Assembly (NCBI RefSeq): GCF_900103985.1
Contig: NZ_FNIE01000008.1
Coordinates: forward strand, 388,587-452,586
DNA: 64,000 nt
Reading direction: 5' to 3'
From: Actinacidiphila guanduensis
GTDB lineage: Bacteria; Actinomycetota; Actinomycetes; Streptomycetales; Streptomycetaceae
Shown: positions 24,304-32,741 of the stretch, one piece after another
Numbering within the stretch: position 1 is the stretch's first letter
How the letters are laid out: each line of letters starts with the position of its first letter
The notes under the pieces: model-generated
The model's input: only the letters and a program-made list of their open reading frames with translations
Databases searched by the model: none
Told to the model about the DNA's origin: nothing
Position numbers and translations under genes: made by a program

Positions 24304-24804
24304 ATGTCCTTCCTCCGCCGCCGTAGCGCCGCCACGCCTTCCGGTCCGGACTTCGACGTCCTCGCGATGGACCCGGGGGACTGGCCCGGCGACCTGGGAG
24401 CGGGGCTGCTGCCCGGGCCCGACGGCAGCTGCCAGGGCATCTACCTGCGCTACGACCTGTTCGGCGGCCGCGGCCCCGCCATGCTCATCGGCAACCTGCC
24501 CGAGGGCTCCCCGGCGCGCGAGCTGCCCGAGGGCGAGGTGCCCTTCGAGGTGGCCCAGCTGCTGGCCGCGCTCGGCAACGAGGAGCCGGTCACCGTCACC
24601 GAGGTCGAGGGCACCCCGGTGATGCTCGGCGACGGGCCGCTGATCGTGCGCCGGATCAAGGTCTCCGAATCACGCGTGGCCTGCGCCCAGTTCGAGCGCA
24701 GCGACGGCGTCCAGGTCACCATCGCCACCTGGGACCGCCCCATCACCGAGGACCTCTACCAGCTGCTCAAGCCGCTGCCCGCGGAGATGTTCCAGGCCGG
24801 CTGA
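24304..24804 (+). CDS. Uncharacterised 166-residue cytoplasmic protein
   Basis: A soluble acidic alpha/beta protein I do not recognise. It opens with a basic FLRRR stretch, then alternating strands and loops (IYLRYDLFGGRGPAMLIGN, VTVTEVEGTPVMLG) and ends with ITEDLYQLLKPLPAEMF. No cysteine cluster, membrane helix or catalytic motif is evident. The start is supported by a TACGAT box six bases upstream, indicating leaderless expression independent of the preceding ATPase gene 44 bases away. It converges on the phosphotransferase gene across a small hairpin. Confidence 0.6.
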   Translation: MSFLRRRSAATPSGPDFDVLAMDPGDWPGDLGAGLLPGPDGSCQGIYLRYDLFGGRGPAMLIGNLPEGSPARELPEGEVPFEVAQLLAALGNEEPVTVTEVEGTPVMLGDGPLIVRRIKVSESRVACAQFERSDGVQVTIATWDRPITEDLYQLLKPLPAEMFQAG

Positions 24805-24837
24805 CGGCGCCGCCGCCCGTCCCGTCCCGGTGCGCCG

Positions 24838-24857
24838 GCCGGGGTGGTGACCCCGGC
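24838..24857. terminator. 8-bp hairpin between convergent genes
   Basis: GCCGGGGT (24838-24845) and ACCCCGGC (24850-24857) pair around a four-base GGTG loop, in the gap between the convergent genes ending at 24804 and 24883. Confidence 0.55.
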
Positions 24858-24882
24858 GCGCCCGGGGCGCGCCGGAGACGCC

Positions 24883-25962
24883 TCAGCGGGTGCCGACCGC
24901 CGCGCGGACCGCCTTGCGGGCCCGGCCGCAGTCGTCGTGCAGCCGCCGCAGCAGCAGGCGCTGCTCCTCACCGGCCTCGGCGGCGCCGGGCGGCACCGGT
25001 CCGGTGGCCCGCATGGTGCGCTGCACCGCCGTCTCGTAGGTGCGGATCTCACGGGTCAGCACGAGGATCAGGTTCACCAGGAAGGCGTCGCGGGCGTCGG
25101 GGCCCTGGCTCTGCGCCTGCTGGCTGATCTGCCGCCGCGCCGCGGGGTCGTCGCCCAGCACCGACCACAGCACCGCCAGGTCGTATCCGGGCAGGTACCA
25201 GCCGGCGTGCTCCCAGTCGACCAGTGAGGGGCCGGCCGGGGAGACCAGCACGTTGGACAGCAGGGCGTCGCCGTGGCAGAACTGCCCCTGCACATGCGCC
25301 AGTCCGCGCAGCAGGTTCTGCAGGTCGCCCAGGTCGCGGTCGGTGAGCAGGCCCAGCTGGTGGTAGCGGTTGATGCGGGCCGGGTAGTCGATGGGTGCCT
25401 CGAAGGCGCCGGCGGCCGGCCGCCAGGCGTTGATCCGGGAGTACGCGCTCAGGGCCGCCCGTACGTCGGCCCGGGTCGGTGACTGCACCGGGTGCCGCTG
25501 CGGGGCCACCACCCGGCCCGGCATCCGCTCGATCACCAGCACGCAGCTGTCCGGGTCCGCCGCGATCAGCCGCGGCACGCGCACCGGCGGGCGCTGGCGG
25601 ACGAAGGTGCGGTAGGCGGCTATCTCGTGGCGGAAACGTTCCGCCCATGCGGGAGAGTGGTCCAGCAGGCACTTCGCCACCGCCGGGGCCCGCCCCGAGG
25701 TGCCGATCAGCAGTGCTGTGCGGCCGCCCCTGCGCAGCAGCTGCGCCGGCGCGAACTCGGGGCAGATCCGCTGCACCGCGGCCACCGCGGTGCGCAGCTG
25801 GGCCCCCTGAGGGCCGGTCAAGTCGATTCTCCCGCCGAGCGGATGGGAGCCGCCCCCCGCGGTCCGCCGCACGGCGGCGGCGCGCGGGCGCAGCACCGGC
25901 TCCGCCATGGAAGGGTGCGCGAGCCGGGGCGGAACGGACACGGAGGACGATGCCGAATACAT
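24883..25962 (-). CDS. APH-like phosphotransferase
   Basis: A 359-residue protein of the aminoglycoside-phosphotransferase/choline-kinase fold. The N lobe contains APAVAKCLLD with the ATP Lys. The catalytic loop reads FCHGDALLSNVL (HxDxxxxN) and the metal Asp is in LVDWEHAG, which are the defining C-lobe motifs. An N-terminal extension of about 60 residues is low complexity. Substrate unknown; such enzymes modify antibiotics, sugars or amino alcohols. The ATG at 25962 is preferred but has only a weak upstream GGGATC; an ATG at 25908 is the alternative. It is divergent from the NsdA-like regulator across 226 bases. Confidence 0.8.
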   Translation of the reverse strand: MYSASSSVSVPPRLAHPSMAEPVLRPRAAAVRRTAGGGSHPLGGRIDLTGPQGAQLRTAVAAVQRICPEFAPAQLLRRGGRTALLIGTSGRAPAVAKCLLDHSPAWAERFRHEIAAYRTFVRQRPPVRVPRLIAADPDSCVLVIERMPGRVVAPQRHPVQSPTRADVRAALSAYSRINAWRPAAGAFEAPIDYPARINRYHQLGLLTDRDLGDLQNLLRGLAHVQGQFCHGDALLSNVLVSPAGPSLVDWEHAGWYLPGYDLAVLWSVLGDDPAARRQISQQAQSQGPDARDAFLVNLILVLTREIRTYETAVQRTMRATGPVPPGAAEAGEEQRLLLRRLHDDCGRARKAVRAAVGTR

Positions 25963-26188
25963 GAGTGGAAGCAGATCCCTTCGTGTGCAGCGGTACCGGG
26001 AACGCCCGCCCGGCTCGCCGGTACCGCACCCTGGGGAATGCGGCGGCGGGCCGGGTGGCGCGTTCCTACCTGACACCCGCGCGCGGGTGGCAGACCATCT
26101 GGCGGACCCTGGCGAACCCTGGCGAATAGTCGCGGGGCCCATGACAACGGGATTAGTGTCAACGTGCCGAGGAACCTGGGGGCTTGAC

Positions 26189-27664
26189 GTGGGCAGCGAA
26201 GCCAACACCCGACTCGCGGACCTGTTCGGCCTCACCGGATGGTCCAAGGGCGAACTCGCACGGCTGGTCAACCGGCAGGCGGCGGCCATGGGCCACCCGC
26301 AGCTGGCGACCGACACCTCGCGGGTGCGCCGCTGGATCGACACCGGCGAGACGCCGCGCGAACCCGTGCCGAAGGTGCTCGCCGCGCTGTTCACCGAGCG
26401 TCTCGGCCGTGTCGTGACCATCGAGGACCTCGGGTTCGACCGGCGTCGGCAGACGGGGAAGCGCCAGGCAGTGCACGACCTGCCCTGGCCGCCGGAGCGA
26501 ACCGCCGCGGTCCTCACCGAATTCACGGGAATGGACCTCATGTTCAACCGACGCGGTCTGGTGGGCGCGGGCGCCGCGCTCGCCTCCGGTTCCGTACTCA
26601 GCACAGCCATGTACGACTGGCTCCACTCCGACCCGGTGCTCGCGGCCGATGGCCCGGTCCTGGACGACCCCCTCACCGTCGACCCGGCCGCCCTGGAGCG
26701 CGGCGGGGCCGCCCCGGTCGGCTCCCAGGAGATCGAGTCCCTGGAGCAGTCGGTGACGGTGTTCCGGGCCTGGGACGCCTCACGCGGCGGCGGCCTGCAG
26801 CGCAAGGCGGTCGTCGGCCAGCTCAACGAAGTGGGCGAGCTGCTCACCTACCGCCATCCGCCGCACCTGCAGCGGCGGTTGTGGGGGGTGGCGGCCAACC
26901 TCGCGGTGCTCGCCGGGTGGATGTCGCACGATGTGGGCCTGGAGCCCACCGCCCAGAAGTACTTCGTGATCGCCGCGCACGCCGCCCGCGAGGGCGGGGA
27001 CCGGCCGCGCGCGGGCGAGGCGGTCTCCCGTGCCGCCCGCCAGATGGTGCACCTGGGCCGGCCCGGCGAGGCGCTGGACCTGATGGACCTGGCCACCTCG
27101 GGCTCGGGCCGGCAGACCCCGCCGCGCAGCCGGGCGATGCTGCTGACCATCGAGGCATGGGCCCAGGCGGCCATGGGCAGCGGCCGGCAGATGCGCCGCA
27201 CCCTCGGCCGCGCCGAGGACCTGTTCGCCTCCGACGACAACAAGGTCCCCTCACCCGACTGGATGCAGAACTTCGACGAGGCCGACCTGCACGGCATGGA
27301 AGCACTCGCCTACCGCACCCTGGCCGAGCACGACCCGGCGGCCGCCGGGCAGGCGCAGTACCACGCCAAGGAGGCGATCAGGCTGCGCGGCTCCGGCCAC
27401 GAGCGCTCGATGATCTTCGACTACCTCTCGCTCGCCTCGGCCTGCCTCATCGCCAACGACCCCGAACAGGCCGACCGCTACGCCAGGATGGCGCTGCTCA
27501 CGATCGGGCAGACCTCCTCGCACCGCACCTGGGACCGGCTGCGCGCGATGTACCGCCTCACCGCCCCCTACGGCGACCACAGGGGCATGCAGGAGCTGCG
27601 CAGGGAGATCGAGACCGCGCTGCCGAAGGCGAAGAGCCGCGGCCCGCGCACCCGTTCGGTGTAG
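26189..27664 (+). CDS. NsdA-like TPR transcriptional regulator
   Basis: A 491-residue cytoplasmic protein. The N-terminal DNA-binding-like region carries WSKGELARLVNRQAAAMG (about residues 18-35) followed by DTSRVRRWIDTGETPREPVPKVL and LFTERLGRVVTIEDLGF. This is the pattern I recall from NsdA, a negative regulator of differentiation and antibiotic production in S. coelicolor. The remaining 350 residues are helical with TPR character. The GTG at 26189 is chosen from family alignment and a GGGGG upstream; an ATG at 26141 would add 16 residues. TAGTGT at 26154-26159 is a possible -10. TGACA and TGTCA form a small inverted repeat at 26142-26161. Confidence 0.75.
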   Translation: MGSEANTRLADLFGLTGWSKGELARLVNRQAAAMGHPQLATDTSRVRRWIDTGETPREPVPKVLAALFTERLGRVVTIEDLGFDRRRQTGKRQAVHDLPWPPERTAAVLTEFTGMDLMFNRRGLVGAGAALASGSVLSTAMYDWLHSDPVLAADGPVLDDPLTVDPAALERGGAAPVGSQEIESLEQSVTVFRAWDASRGGGLQRKAVVGQLNEVGELLTYRHPPHLQRRLWGVAANLAVLAGWMSHDVGLEPTAQKYFVIAAHAAREGGDRPRAGEAVSRAARQMVHLGRPGEALDLMDLATSGSGRQTPPRSRAMLLTIEAWAQAAMGSGRQMRRTLGRAEDLFASDDNKVPSPDWMQNFDEADLHGMEALAYRTLAEHDPAAAGQAQYHAKEAIRLRGSGHERSMIFDYLSLASACLIANDPEQADRYARMALLTIGQTSSHRTWDRLRAMYRLTAPYGDHRGMQELRREIETALPKAKSRGPRTRSV

Positions 27665-27776
27665 GCGGGCCCCCGCAGGTCCGAGAGAAGGGCAGCCTGT
27701 CGGCAGGGCAACGGGCGCTCCCCGGTCGGGACTTGAGCCGGTTTTCCCAGCTCCCTCGGTCCCGGATCTGCCGTCC

Positions 27777-29231
27777 TCAGCCCAGCCGGGCGATCAGCAC
27801 GCAGGCGTCGTCCTCGCGGTCCGGACCGCCGAACTCCTCGGCGACCAGCCGCAGACAGTCCTGCGCGGACGTGGCCTCGGCGAACGCCTGCGCCATGGCG
27901 AGCAGCCGCTCGGCCCCGGTGGGCCGGCCCGTGCCGTCGGGCGTACGCCGCGGCACCAGGCCGTCGGTGTGCAGCAGCAGCAGGTCGCCCGCGGCCAACT
28001 GCTCGGTCGCCTGGGCGTACTGGGCACCGGAGGTGGCGCCCAGCAGCACGCCGTCCGGCGGGTCCAGGACGCGCCCCGTCCCGTTGCGGAACAGCAGCGG
28101 GGCGGGGTGGCCCGCCTGCGCCCAGTGCAGCTGCCGGGTGCCCGGGTCGTAGCGGCAGCACAAGGCGCTGCCGAGGGCGGGCTGCGGGGAGGTGTCCAGC
28201 AGTTCGTTGAGCCAGCCCATCAGCGGGCCGGGCTGCAGGCCGGCGACCGCCATGCCGCGCAGGGCGCCCAGCAGCATCGCCATGCCCGAGGTGGCGGCCA
28301 CGCCGTGCCCGGTCAGGTCGCCCACGGTCAGAAGGGAGGAGCCGTCCGGCAGCTGCATCGCGTCGTACCAGTCGCCGCCGATCAGGCCGCTGGTGGACGA
28401 CGGGAGGTAGTGCGCGGCCAGGTCCATCGTCACGGGCCCCCCGTCCTGCGGGAACCGCTGGGCGCCGCGCCACGGCGGCAGCACGGCCTCCTGCAGCTCC
28501 ACCGCGAGGCGGCGCTCGGTCTGCGCGATCCGCCGCTGGCGCTCCAGGGAGTCCCTGGTCTCCCGCAGGGTGCGCTGGCTGCGGCGCAGATCGCTCACGT
28601 CCCGGATCACCGCCCACATCGAAACGGTGTCGCCGTCCGGGCCGAGCACCGGCTCGCCGACCATGTGCACCGTGCGGACCGAGCCGTCCGCGCGGACGAT
28701 CCGGAACTCCCCGTCGATGGGCCGCCCGTCCACCAGGCAGGCCGTGGTCATCTCGGTGAGCAGCTGCTGGTCCTCGGCGAAGAGCCAGGACGGCAGCTCG
28801 TCCAGCGTCAGCGGGCCGTCCTGCGGGGAGCGGCCGAAGATCCGGAACAGCTCGTCGGACCACTGCACGCCGTCGGTGAGCAAATCCCACTCGGCGCTGC
28901 CGGCCCGGCCCAGCGCCCCGACCGCGGCCGCGTCCGGCCGGCCCTGGCGCAGCGGCAGCTCCGGCGGCAGGTCGCTCTCGGGCGGGCCCTGCGGGTCGAA
29001 GCCCTCGCGGAGCTGGCCGAGGTGCGTGTTGAGGTCGTCGAGCTGGTGCACCGCGAGGTCGCACAGGGCGCGCTGCCAGCGCTGCCGGGGGTCCTCGGTG
29101 TCGCCGGCGCTTTCCTTGAGCACCGAGTCCACCCGGGTGCGCAGCTGGCGGGCCTGGGTGATCAGCGCGTCCACGGCGCCGGCGTCCGGCGGTTGGGCCG
29201 CGGGGTGATCCGCGTGCGTGGGGGACGGCAT
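27777..29231 (-). CDS. PAS-domain SpoIIE-type PP2C phosphatase
   Basis: A 484-residue soluble protein. About 100 helical N-terminal residues precede a PAS domain (about residues 110-215: WDLLTDGVQWSDELFRIFG through EFRIVRADGSVRTVHMVGEPV), a short coiled linker (LRRSQRTLRETRDSLERQ) and a SpoIIE/PP2C phosphatase domain (about 260-480). Metal-binding Asp occur in GGDWYDA, GDLTGHGVAAT and LLLHTDGLV, with EDDACVLIARLG at the end. Such phosphatases dephosphorylate anti-anti-sigma factors in sigma-B-like partner-switching networks; the partner is not encoded nearby. The ATG at 29231 is preceded by GGAG. Confidence 0.88.
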   Translation of the reverse strand: MPSPTHADHPAAQPPDAGAVDALITQARQLRTRVDSVLKESAGDTEDPRQRWQRALCDLAVHQLDDLNTHLGQLREGFDPQGPPESDLPPELPLRQGRPDAAAVGALGRAGSAEWDLLTDGVQWSDELFRIFGRSPQDGPLTLDELPSWLFAEDQQLLTEMTTACLVDGRPIDGEFRIVRADGSVRTVHMVGEPVLGPDGDTVSMWAVIRDVSDLRRSQRTLRETRDSLERQRRIAQTERRLAVELQEAVLPPWRGAQRFPQDGGPVTMDLAAHYLPSSTSGLIGGDWYDAMQLPDGSSLLTVGDLTGHGVAATSGMAMLLGALRGMAVAGLQPGPLMGWLNELLDTSPQPALGSALCCRYDPGTRQLHWAQAGHPAPLLFRNGTGRVLDPPDGVLLGATSGAQYAQATEQLAAGDLLLLHTDGLVPRRTPDGTGRPTGAERLLAMAQAFAEATSAQDCLRLVAEEFGGPDREDDACVLIARLG

Positions 29232-29854
29232 GACGCACTCCGAACGTGTCTGCGGGCTGCCGATCCGGCGGCCGCGGCGGACGGTGGACCGGTTGGGGCC
29301 CTTGGGGCCGGTAACGACTGTTGCACAGTGAGCGATGTGCCGTAAGGGTTTCTGCGATACCCGATCCGGTGGTGCTCCTGGCATATGCCAAATGACTGCG
29401 TCTCGTGAGAGGCCGTCCGGCCGTCACCGAAGGGGGTCCCCGCGCGGCCCGAAGCCGCTCCGATCAGGCGCGGGAGCGGTGCCGGCCGGTCCGCCCGTGC
29501 TGCCGCCGCCGGACTCCGCCGGCCCGCCGTACCACCGCCACCGGCACTTTCGCGCCATGCGGCGCAAGGGCGCCACCCCTGTTCGAGGGGGTCCGGTCAC
29601 TTCCCGGCCGTCCCGGCTCCGCTTCCCTCGTTGTCCTCGTTGTGCTCCGACCGTTTCCGGCCGCTGCGCCCGGGGCCGCCGAGGGTCGGCCCGGAAGCGA
29701 CACGGCAGTCCCGAATCGGTAGGCTTCGGCCGCCCGTCCGCAGGGAGTCCCGCCCCGCCGCCCGGCATGAAACGCCCGGTGGCCGGTAAGGATGCCGGGC
29801 GACGGCAGCGGAAATCCCGTTGCCAGGAGATCCCCCGCACCGGATGCTGACCTC
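29232..29854. other. 623-base intergenic region
   Basis: The largest gap in the window, divergent between the phosphatase and HEAT-repeat genes. It holds a perfect 12-base palindrome TGGCATATGCCA at 29379-29390, lower GC than the surroundings near 29290-29400, and otherwise nothing I can support as a gene. Readings through this gap on either strand lack conserved motifs. Confidence 0.45.
29379..29390. promoter_or_regulatory. Perfect palindrome TGGCATATGCCA
   Basis: Twelve bases of perfect dyad symmetry, 148 bases upstream of the PAS-SpoIIE start. This AT-containing site stands out in a very GC-rich region and may be a regulator binding site. Confidence 0.4.
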
Positions 29855-31282
29855 ATGTTCGACCCAGACATAGCGCCCAGCGGCACCCTTCTCGGCCTCC
29901 TCCAGAGAGGACGCGGAGACGGGCCCCTCCATGCCCTGGCAGCGCCCCGGGCGGAGGCGCTGGCCGCCCTGGAGCAGTGCGTGCTGCGCGACCCCCGCCT
30001 CGACTGGCGGGTGGAGTCGCGCTCCTTGTACTACGCGCGCCTGTACTCCGACCTGGAGGGCCCGCTCGACGGGATCGAACAGCACCTCTTCCACCCCGAC
30101 GACCTCCTGGTCCCCGACGAGCACCGCTGCGGCCTGGCCCTGGCCGTCCTGGGCCACCTGGCCGGATACGGCCGCCGCGACGCCCTGCGCCTGCTGCGCC
30201 GCTACGCCGCCGTAGGCGGCTGCTGGGCCTGGGCCCTGGACGAACTCGCCGTCCACGACACCGAGGACGGCCTGCGCGCTCTCGGCCCCGCCGTCGTCGC
30301 CCGCTTCCCCGACACGCCCGAGGGGCAGGCCGAACTCGCCCGCGCCGCCAAGGAGGCGTACGAGCCGCGGCCCTGGCAGCTGTGGGCCGAGGACGCCGCG
30401 CACCCCGGCACCGCCGAGCGGGTCCGCGCGGCACTCGAACAGGTCTCCTTCGACCGCTGGCAGCGCCAGCTGCGCCCGGCCGGGCCCACCCCCGGCTGGA
30501 GCGTGTCCGCCGTCCTGGACTGGGCCGAGCAGGGCCTGGCGCAGCATCCGGCCGTCGAGCGCGACCAGCCCGCCGCCCGCTGCCTGGCCTCCGTCGCCGG
30601 CCCCGAGGACCGCCCCGCCCTCCTGGACGCCGCCCTGCACGGCGCCTCCGCGGCCCGCGCCAGCGCCGTACGGCACCTGGCCGACCGGCGGGACCCCGCC
30701 GCGCTCGACCTGATCGCCGCGGCCGCCGACAGCGGCGACGAGCGGGTGGTACGCGCCGGGGTGGAGTCCTTCGAGCGGCTGCGCGACGAGGCGGCCCTGG
30801 ACCGGGCGCGCACCTGGGTCGCCCGCGGCGGCCCGCTCGGTACCGCCGCCGCGCGCATGCTCGCCCGGCGCGGCGGCCCCGAGGACGCCGGCCTCGTACT
30901 GGCCGCGCTGCGGCGCACCGTCCAGACCGGCGGCGCCGACGCCGAAGGGCTCGACGCCCTGGTGGAGGGCGCCGGCCGCCTCCACGCCTGCGGCGCCAGC
31001 CCCGTACTGCGGCACCTCTACCGGGAGACCTCCTCCTCCCAACTGCGCGGCACCGCCGCCCAGGCCCTCTCCCTGGTCGACCCCGGATTCGCCGCGGGCT
31101 TCGCAGTGGAGTGCCTGTGGGACTGCGAGGAGAGCACCCGCGAACTGGCCGCCCGCACCGCCGCCTCCGGCGACGTGCGCGTCCTCACCCAGCTCCGCCG
31201 GCTGGCCGCCGACCCCGCCGAGGAGGCCGAGGTCCAGACAGCGGTCCGCGGCCGCCTCAGCTCGGGCGGCACCACCCGCTGA
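29855..31282 (+). CDS. HEAT-repeat protein
   Basis: A 475-residue cytoplasmic protein made of helical repeats. The N-terminal part (TLLGLLQRGRGDGPLHALAAPRAEALAALEQCVLRDPRLDWRVE in pieces) resembles a conserved Streptomyces family, and from about residue 245 onward the sequence shows HEAT/PBS-lyase-type units of 30-35 residues with DPAALDLIAAAA and DVRVLTQLRRLA. These form scaffolds for protein interaction; no enzyme motif is seen. The ATG at 29855 starts the conserved-looking part, but no close ribosome binding site is present, AGGAGA lying about 25 bases upstream. Confidence 0.7.
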   Translation: MFDPDIAPSGTLLGLLQRGRGDGPLHALAAPRAEALAALEQCVLRDPRLDWRVESRSLYYARLYSDLEGPLDGIEQHLFHPDDLLVPDEHRCGLALAVLGHLAGYGRRDALRLLRRYAAVGGCWAWALDELAVHDTEDGLRALGPAVVARFPDTPEGQAELARAAKEAYEPRPWQLWAEDAAHPGTAERVRAALEQVSFDRWQRQLRPAGPTPGWSVSAVLDWAEQGLAQHPAVERDQPAARCLASVAGPEDRPALLDAALHGASAARASAVRHLADRRDPAALDLIAAAADSGDERVVRAGVESFERLRDEAALDRARTWVARGGPLGTAAARMLARRGGPEDAGLVLAALRRTVQTGGADAEGLDALVEGAGRLHACGASPVLRHLYRETSSSQLRGTAAQALSLVDPGFAAGFAVECLWDCEESTRELAARTAASGDVRVLTQLRRLAADPAEEAEVQTAVRGRLSSGGTTR

Positions 31283-31619
31283 ACCCGCCGGCCGCGACCC
31301 TCCACGGCCGCCCCTGCCCGCTCCGCCCCGAATGAGGGGAGCACGGCGCGGGCGGCCCGGGGCCGATGCCCGGGCGAGAGCCGCGGGTCAACCCTTCGCG
31401 CGCGGCCGCCAGGCGTACGCCGGGCGAACGGTTTCCAGCGGGCGGGCGCGGCGGCCCCGACGACGCGGTGCGCGGGTGTGAGGGCTGCCGGTGCGAGCCG
31501 TCCGCGAGGGGCGTTGGGCCTGGTGAACAGGGCGGTGTGAGCGAAGAAGAACGCAGCCGTTCCCCTCCGGGAAAGATCCACGTGACCCTGACAACCCCCG
31601 GCGCGGCGACAACGGCCGT
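31283..31619. other. 337-base intergenic region
   Basis: Sequence of ordinary high GC between the HEAT-repeat gene and the glycosyltransferase operon. I see neither a small gene, a clear promoter hexamer pair nor a hairpin above background. Confidence 0.35.
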
Positions 31620-32741
31620 ATGAGAGTCGCCATCGTCACGGAATCCTTTCCTCCCGACGTCAACGGAGTGGCCCACTGCGCGCTGCGCACGGCCGAACAC
31701 CTGGTCCGGCGGGGGCACGAGCCCCTCGTCGTGGCCCCGGCGGGGCCACAGCCGCCGGAGCCGGGGCAGGACCCCTGCCCCGTCGTCCGCGTCCCCTCAC
31801 TGGGCCTGCCCGGCTACCCCCAGGTGCGGGTCGCGCTGCCCGGGCGGCGCACCGCGGCGGCGGTGGCCGCGCACAAGGCCGACATCGTGCACCTGGCGAG
31901 CCCCTTCGTCCTCGGCGTGCGCGGGCAGGCGGCCGCGACCCGGCTCGGCATCCCGGCCGTCGCCGTTTACCAGACCGACCTCGCCGGATACGCCAAGACC
32001 TACCTGAGCGCGGGAGAGGCCGCCGCCTGGCGCCGCATCAGGGCCGTGCACACCGCGGCCGCCCGCACCCTCGCGCCCTCCACCGCCTCCCTGGACGCCC
32101 TGGTGCGGCAGGGCGTGCCGCGGGTCCACCTGTGGGCCAGGGGCGTGGACTCCGAGCGCTTCCACCCGCGGCACCGCGACGCGTCCCTGCGCGCCGAACT
32201 CGCCCCCGGCGGCGAGCTGGTCGTCGGCTACGTGGGCCGGCTCGCACAGGAGAAGCACGTCGAGCTGCTGGCGGGCGCGTGCGCGCTGCCGGGCGTGAAG
32301 GTGGTGGTCGTCGGCGACGGACCCAGCATGACCGGGCTCCGCGGCGCCCTGCCCGGCGCGGTCTTCCTCGGCCGCAGGACCGGACACGACCTCGCCCGCA
32401 TCTACGCCTCGCTCGACGTCTTCTGCCACACAGGGCCGTTCGAGACCTTCTGCCAGACCGTCCAGGAGGCCATGGCCAGCGGCCTGCCCGTGATCGCCCC
32501 GGCGGCCGGCGGCCCCCTCGACCTCGTCGGCCATGGCCGCACCGGGCTGCTGGTGCCGCCCAGGGACGCGGCCGCCGTCAGCGAGGCCGTCAGGACGCTG
32601 CAGGCCGATCCCGCGCTGCGGGACCGCTTCGGCGCCGAGGGGCGCGCGGCTGTCGAGCAGCGCACCTGGGAGGCGGTCGGCGACCAACTGCTCGGCCACT
32701 ACGCCGACGTGCTGGCGCAGCACCAGGCGGCAGCGGCATGA
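31620..32741 (+). CDS. GT4 glycosyltransferase, GDP-mannose-dependent mannosyltransferase-like
   Basis: A 373-residue GT-B enzyme. It begins MRVAIVTESFPPDVNGVAH, typical of PimB'/MgtA-type mannosyltransferases. Later motifs are VGYVGRLAQEKHVELL at the start of the nucleotide-binding half, VVVVGDGPS, and the E-x7-E region FETFCQTVQEAMASGLPVIAP that binds the donor. It probably adds mannose to a lipid or polysaccharide on the cytoplasmic face of the membrane. The stop overlaps the start of a second GT4 enzyme (ATGA), and a third gene is coupled after that, so these three form one translational unit. Confidence 0.85.
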   Translation: MRVAIVTESFPPDVNGVAHCALRTAEHLVRRGHEPLVVAPAGPQPPEPGQDPCPVVRVPSLGLPGYPQVRVALPGRRTAAAVAAHKADIVHLASPFVLGVRGQAAATRLGIPAVAVYQTDLAGYAKTYLSAGEAAAWRRIRAVHTAAARTLAPSTASLDALVRQGVPRVHLWARGVDSERFHPRHRDASLRAELAPGGELVVGYVGRLAQEKHVELLAGACALPGVKVVVVGDGPSMTGLRGALPGAVFLGRRTGHDLARIYASLDVFCHTGPFETFCQTVQEAMASGLPVIAPAAGGPLDLVGHGRTGLLVPPRDAAAVSEAVRTLQADPALRDRFGAEGRAAVEQRTWEAVGDQLLGHYADVLAQHQAAAA

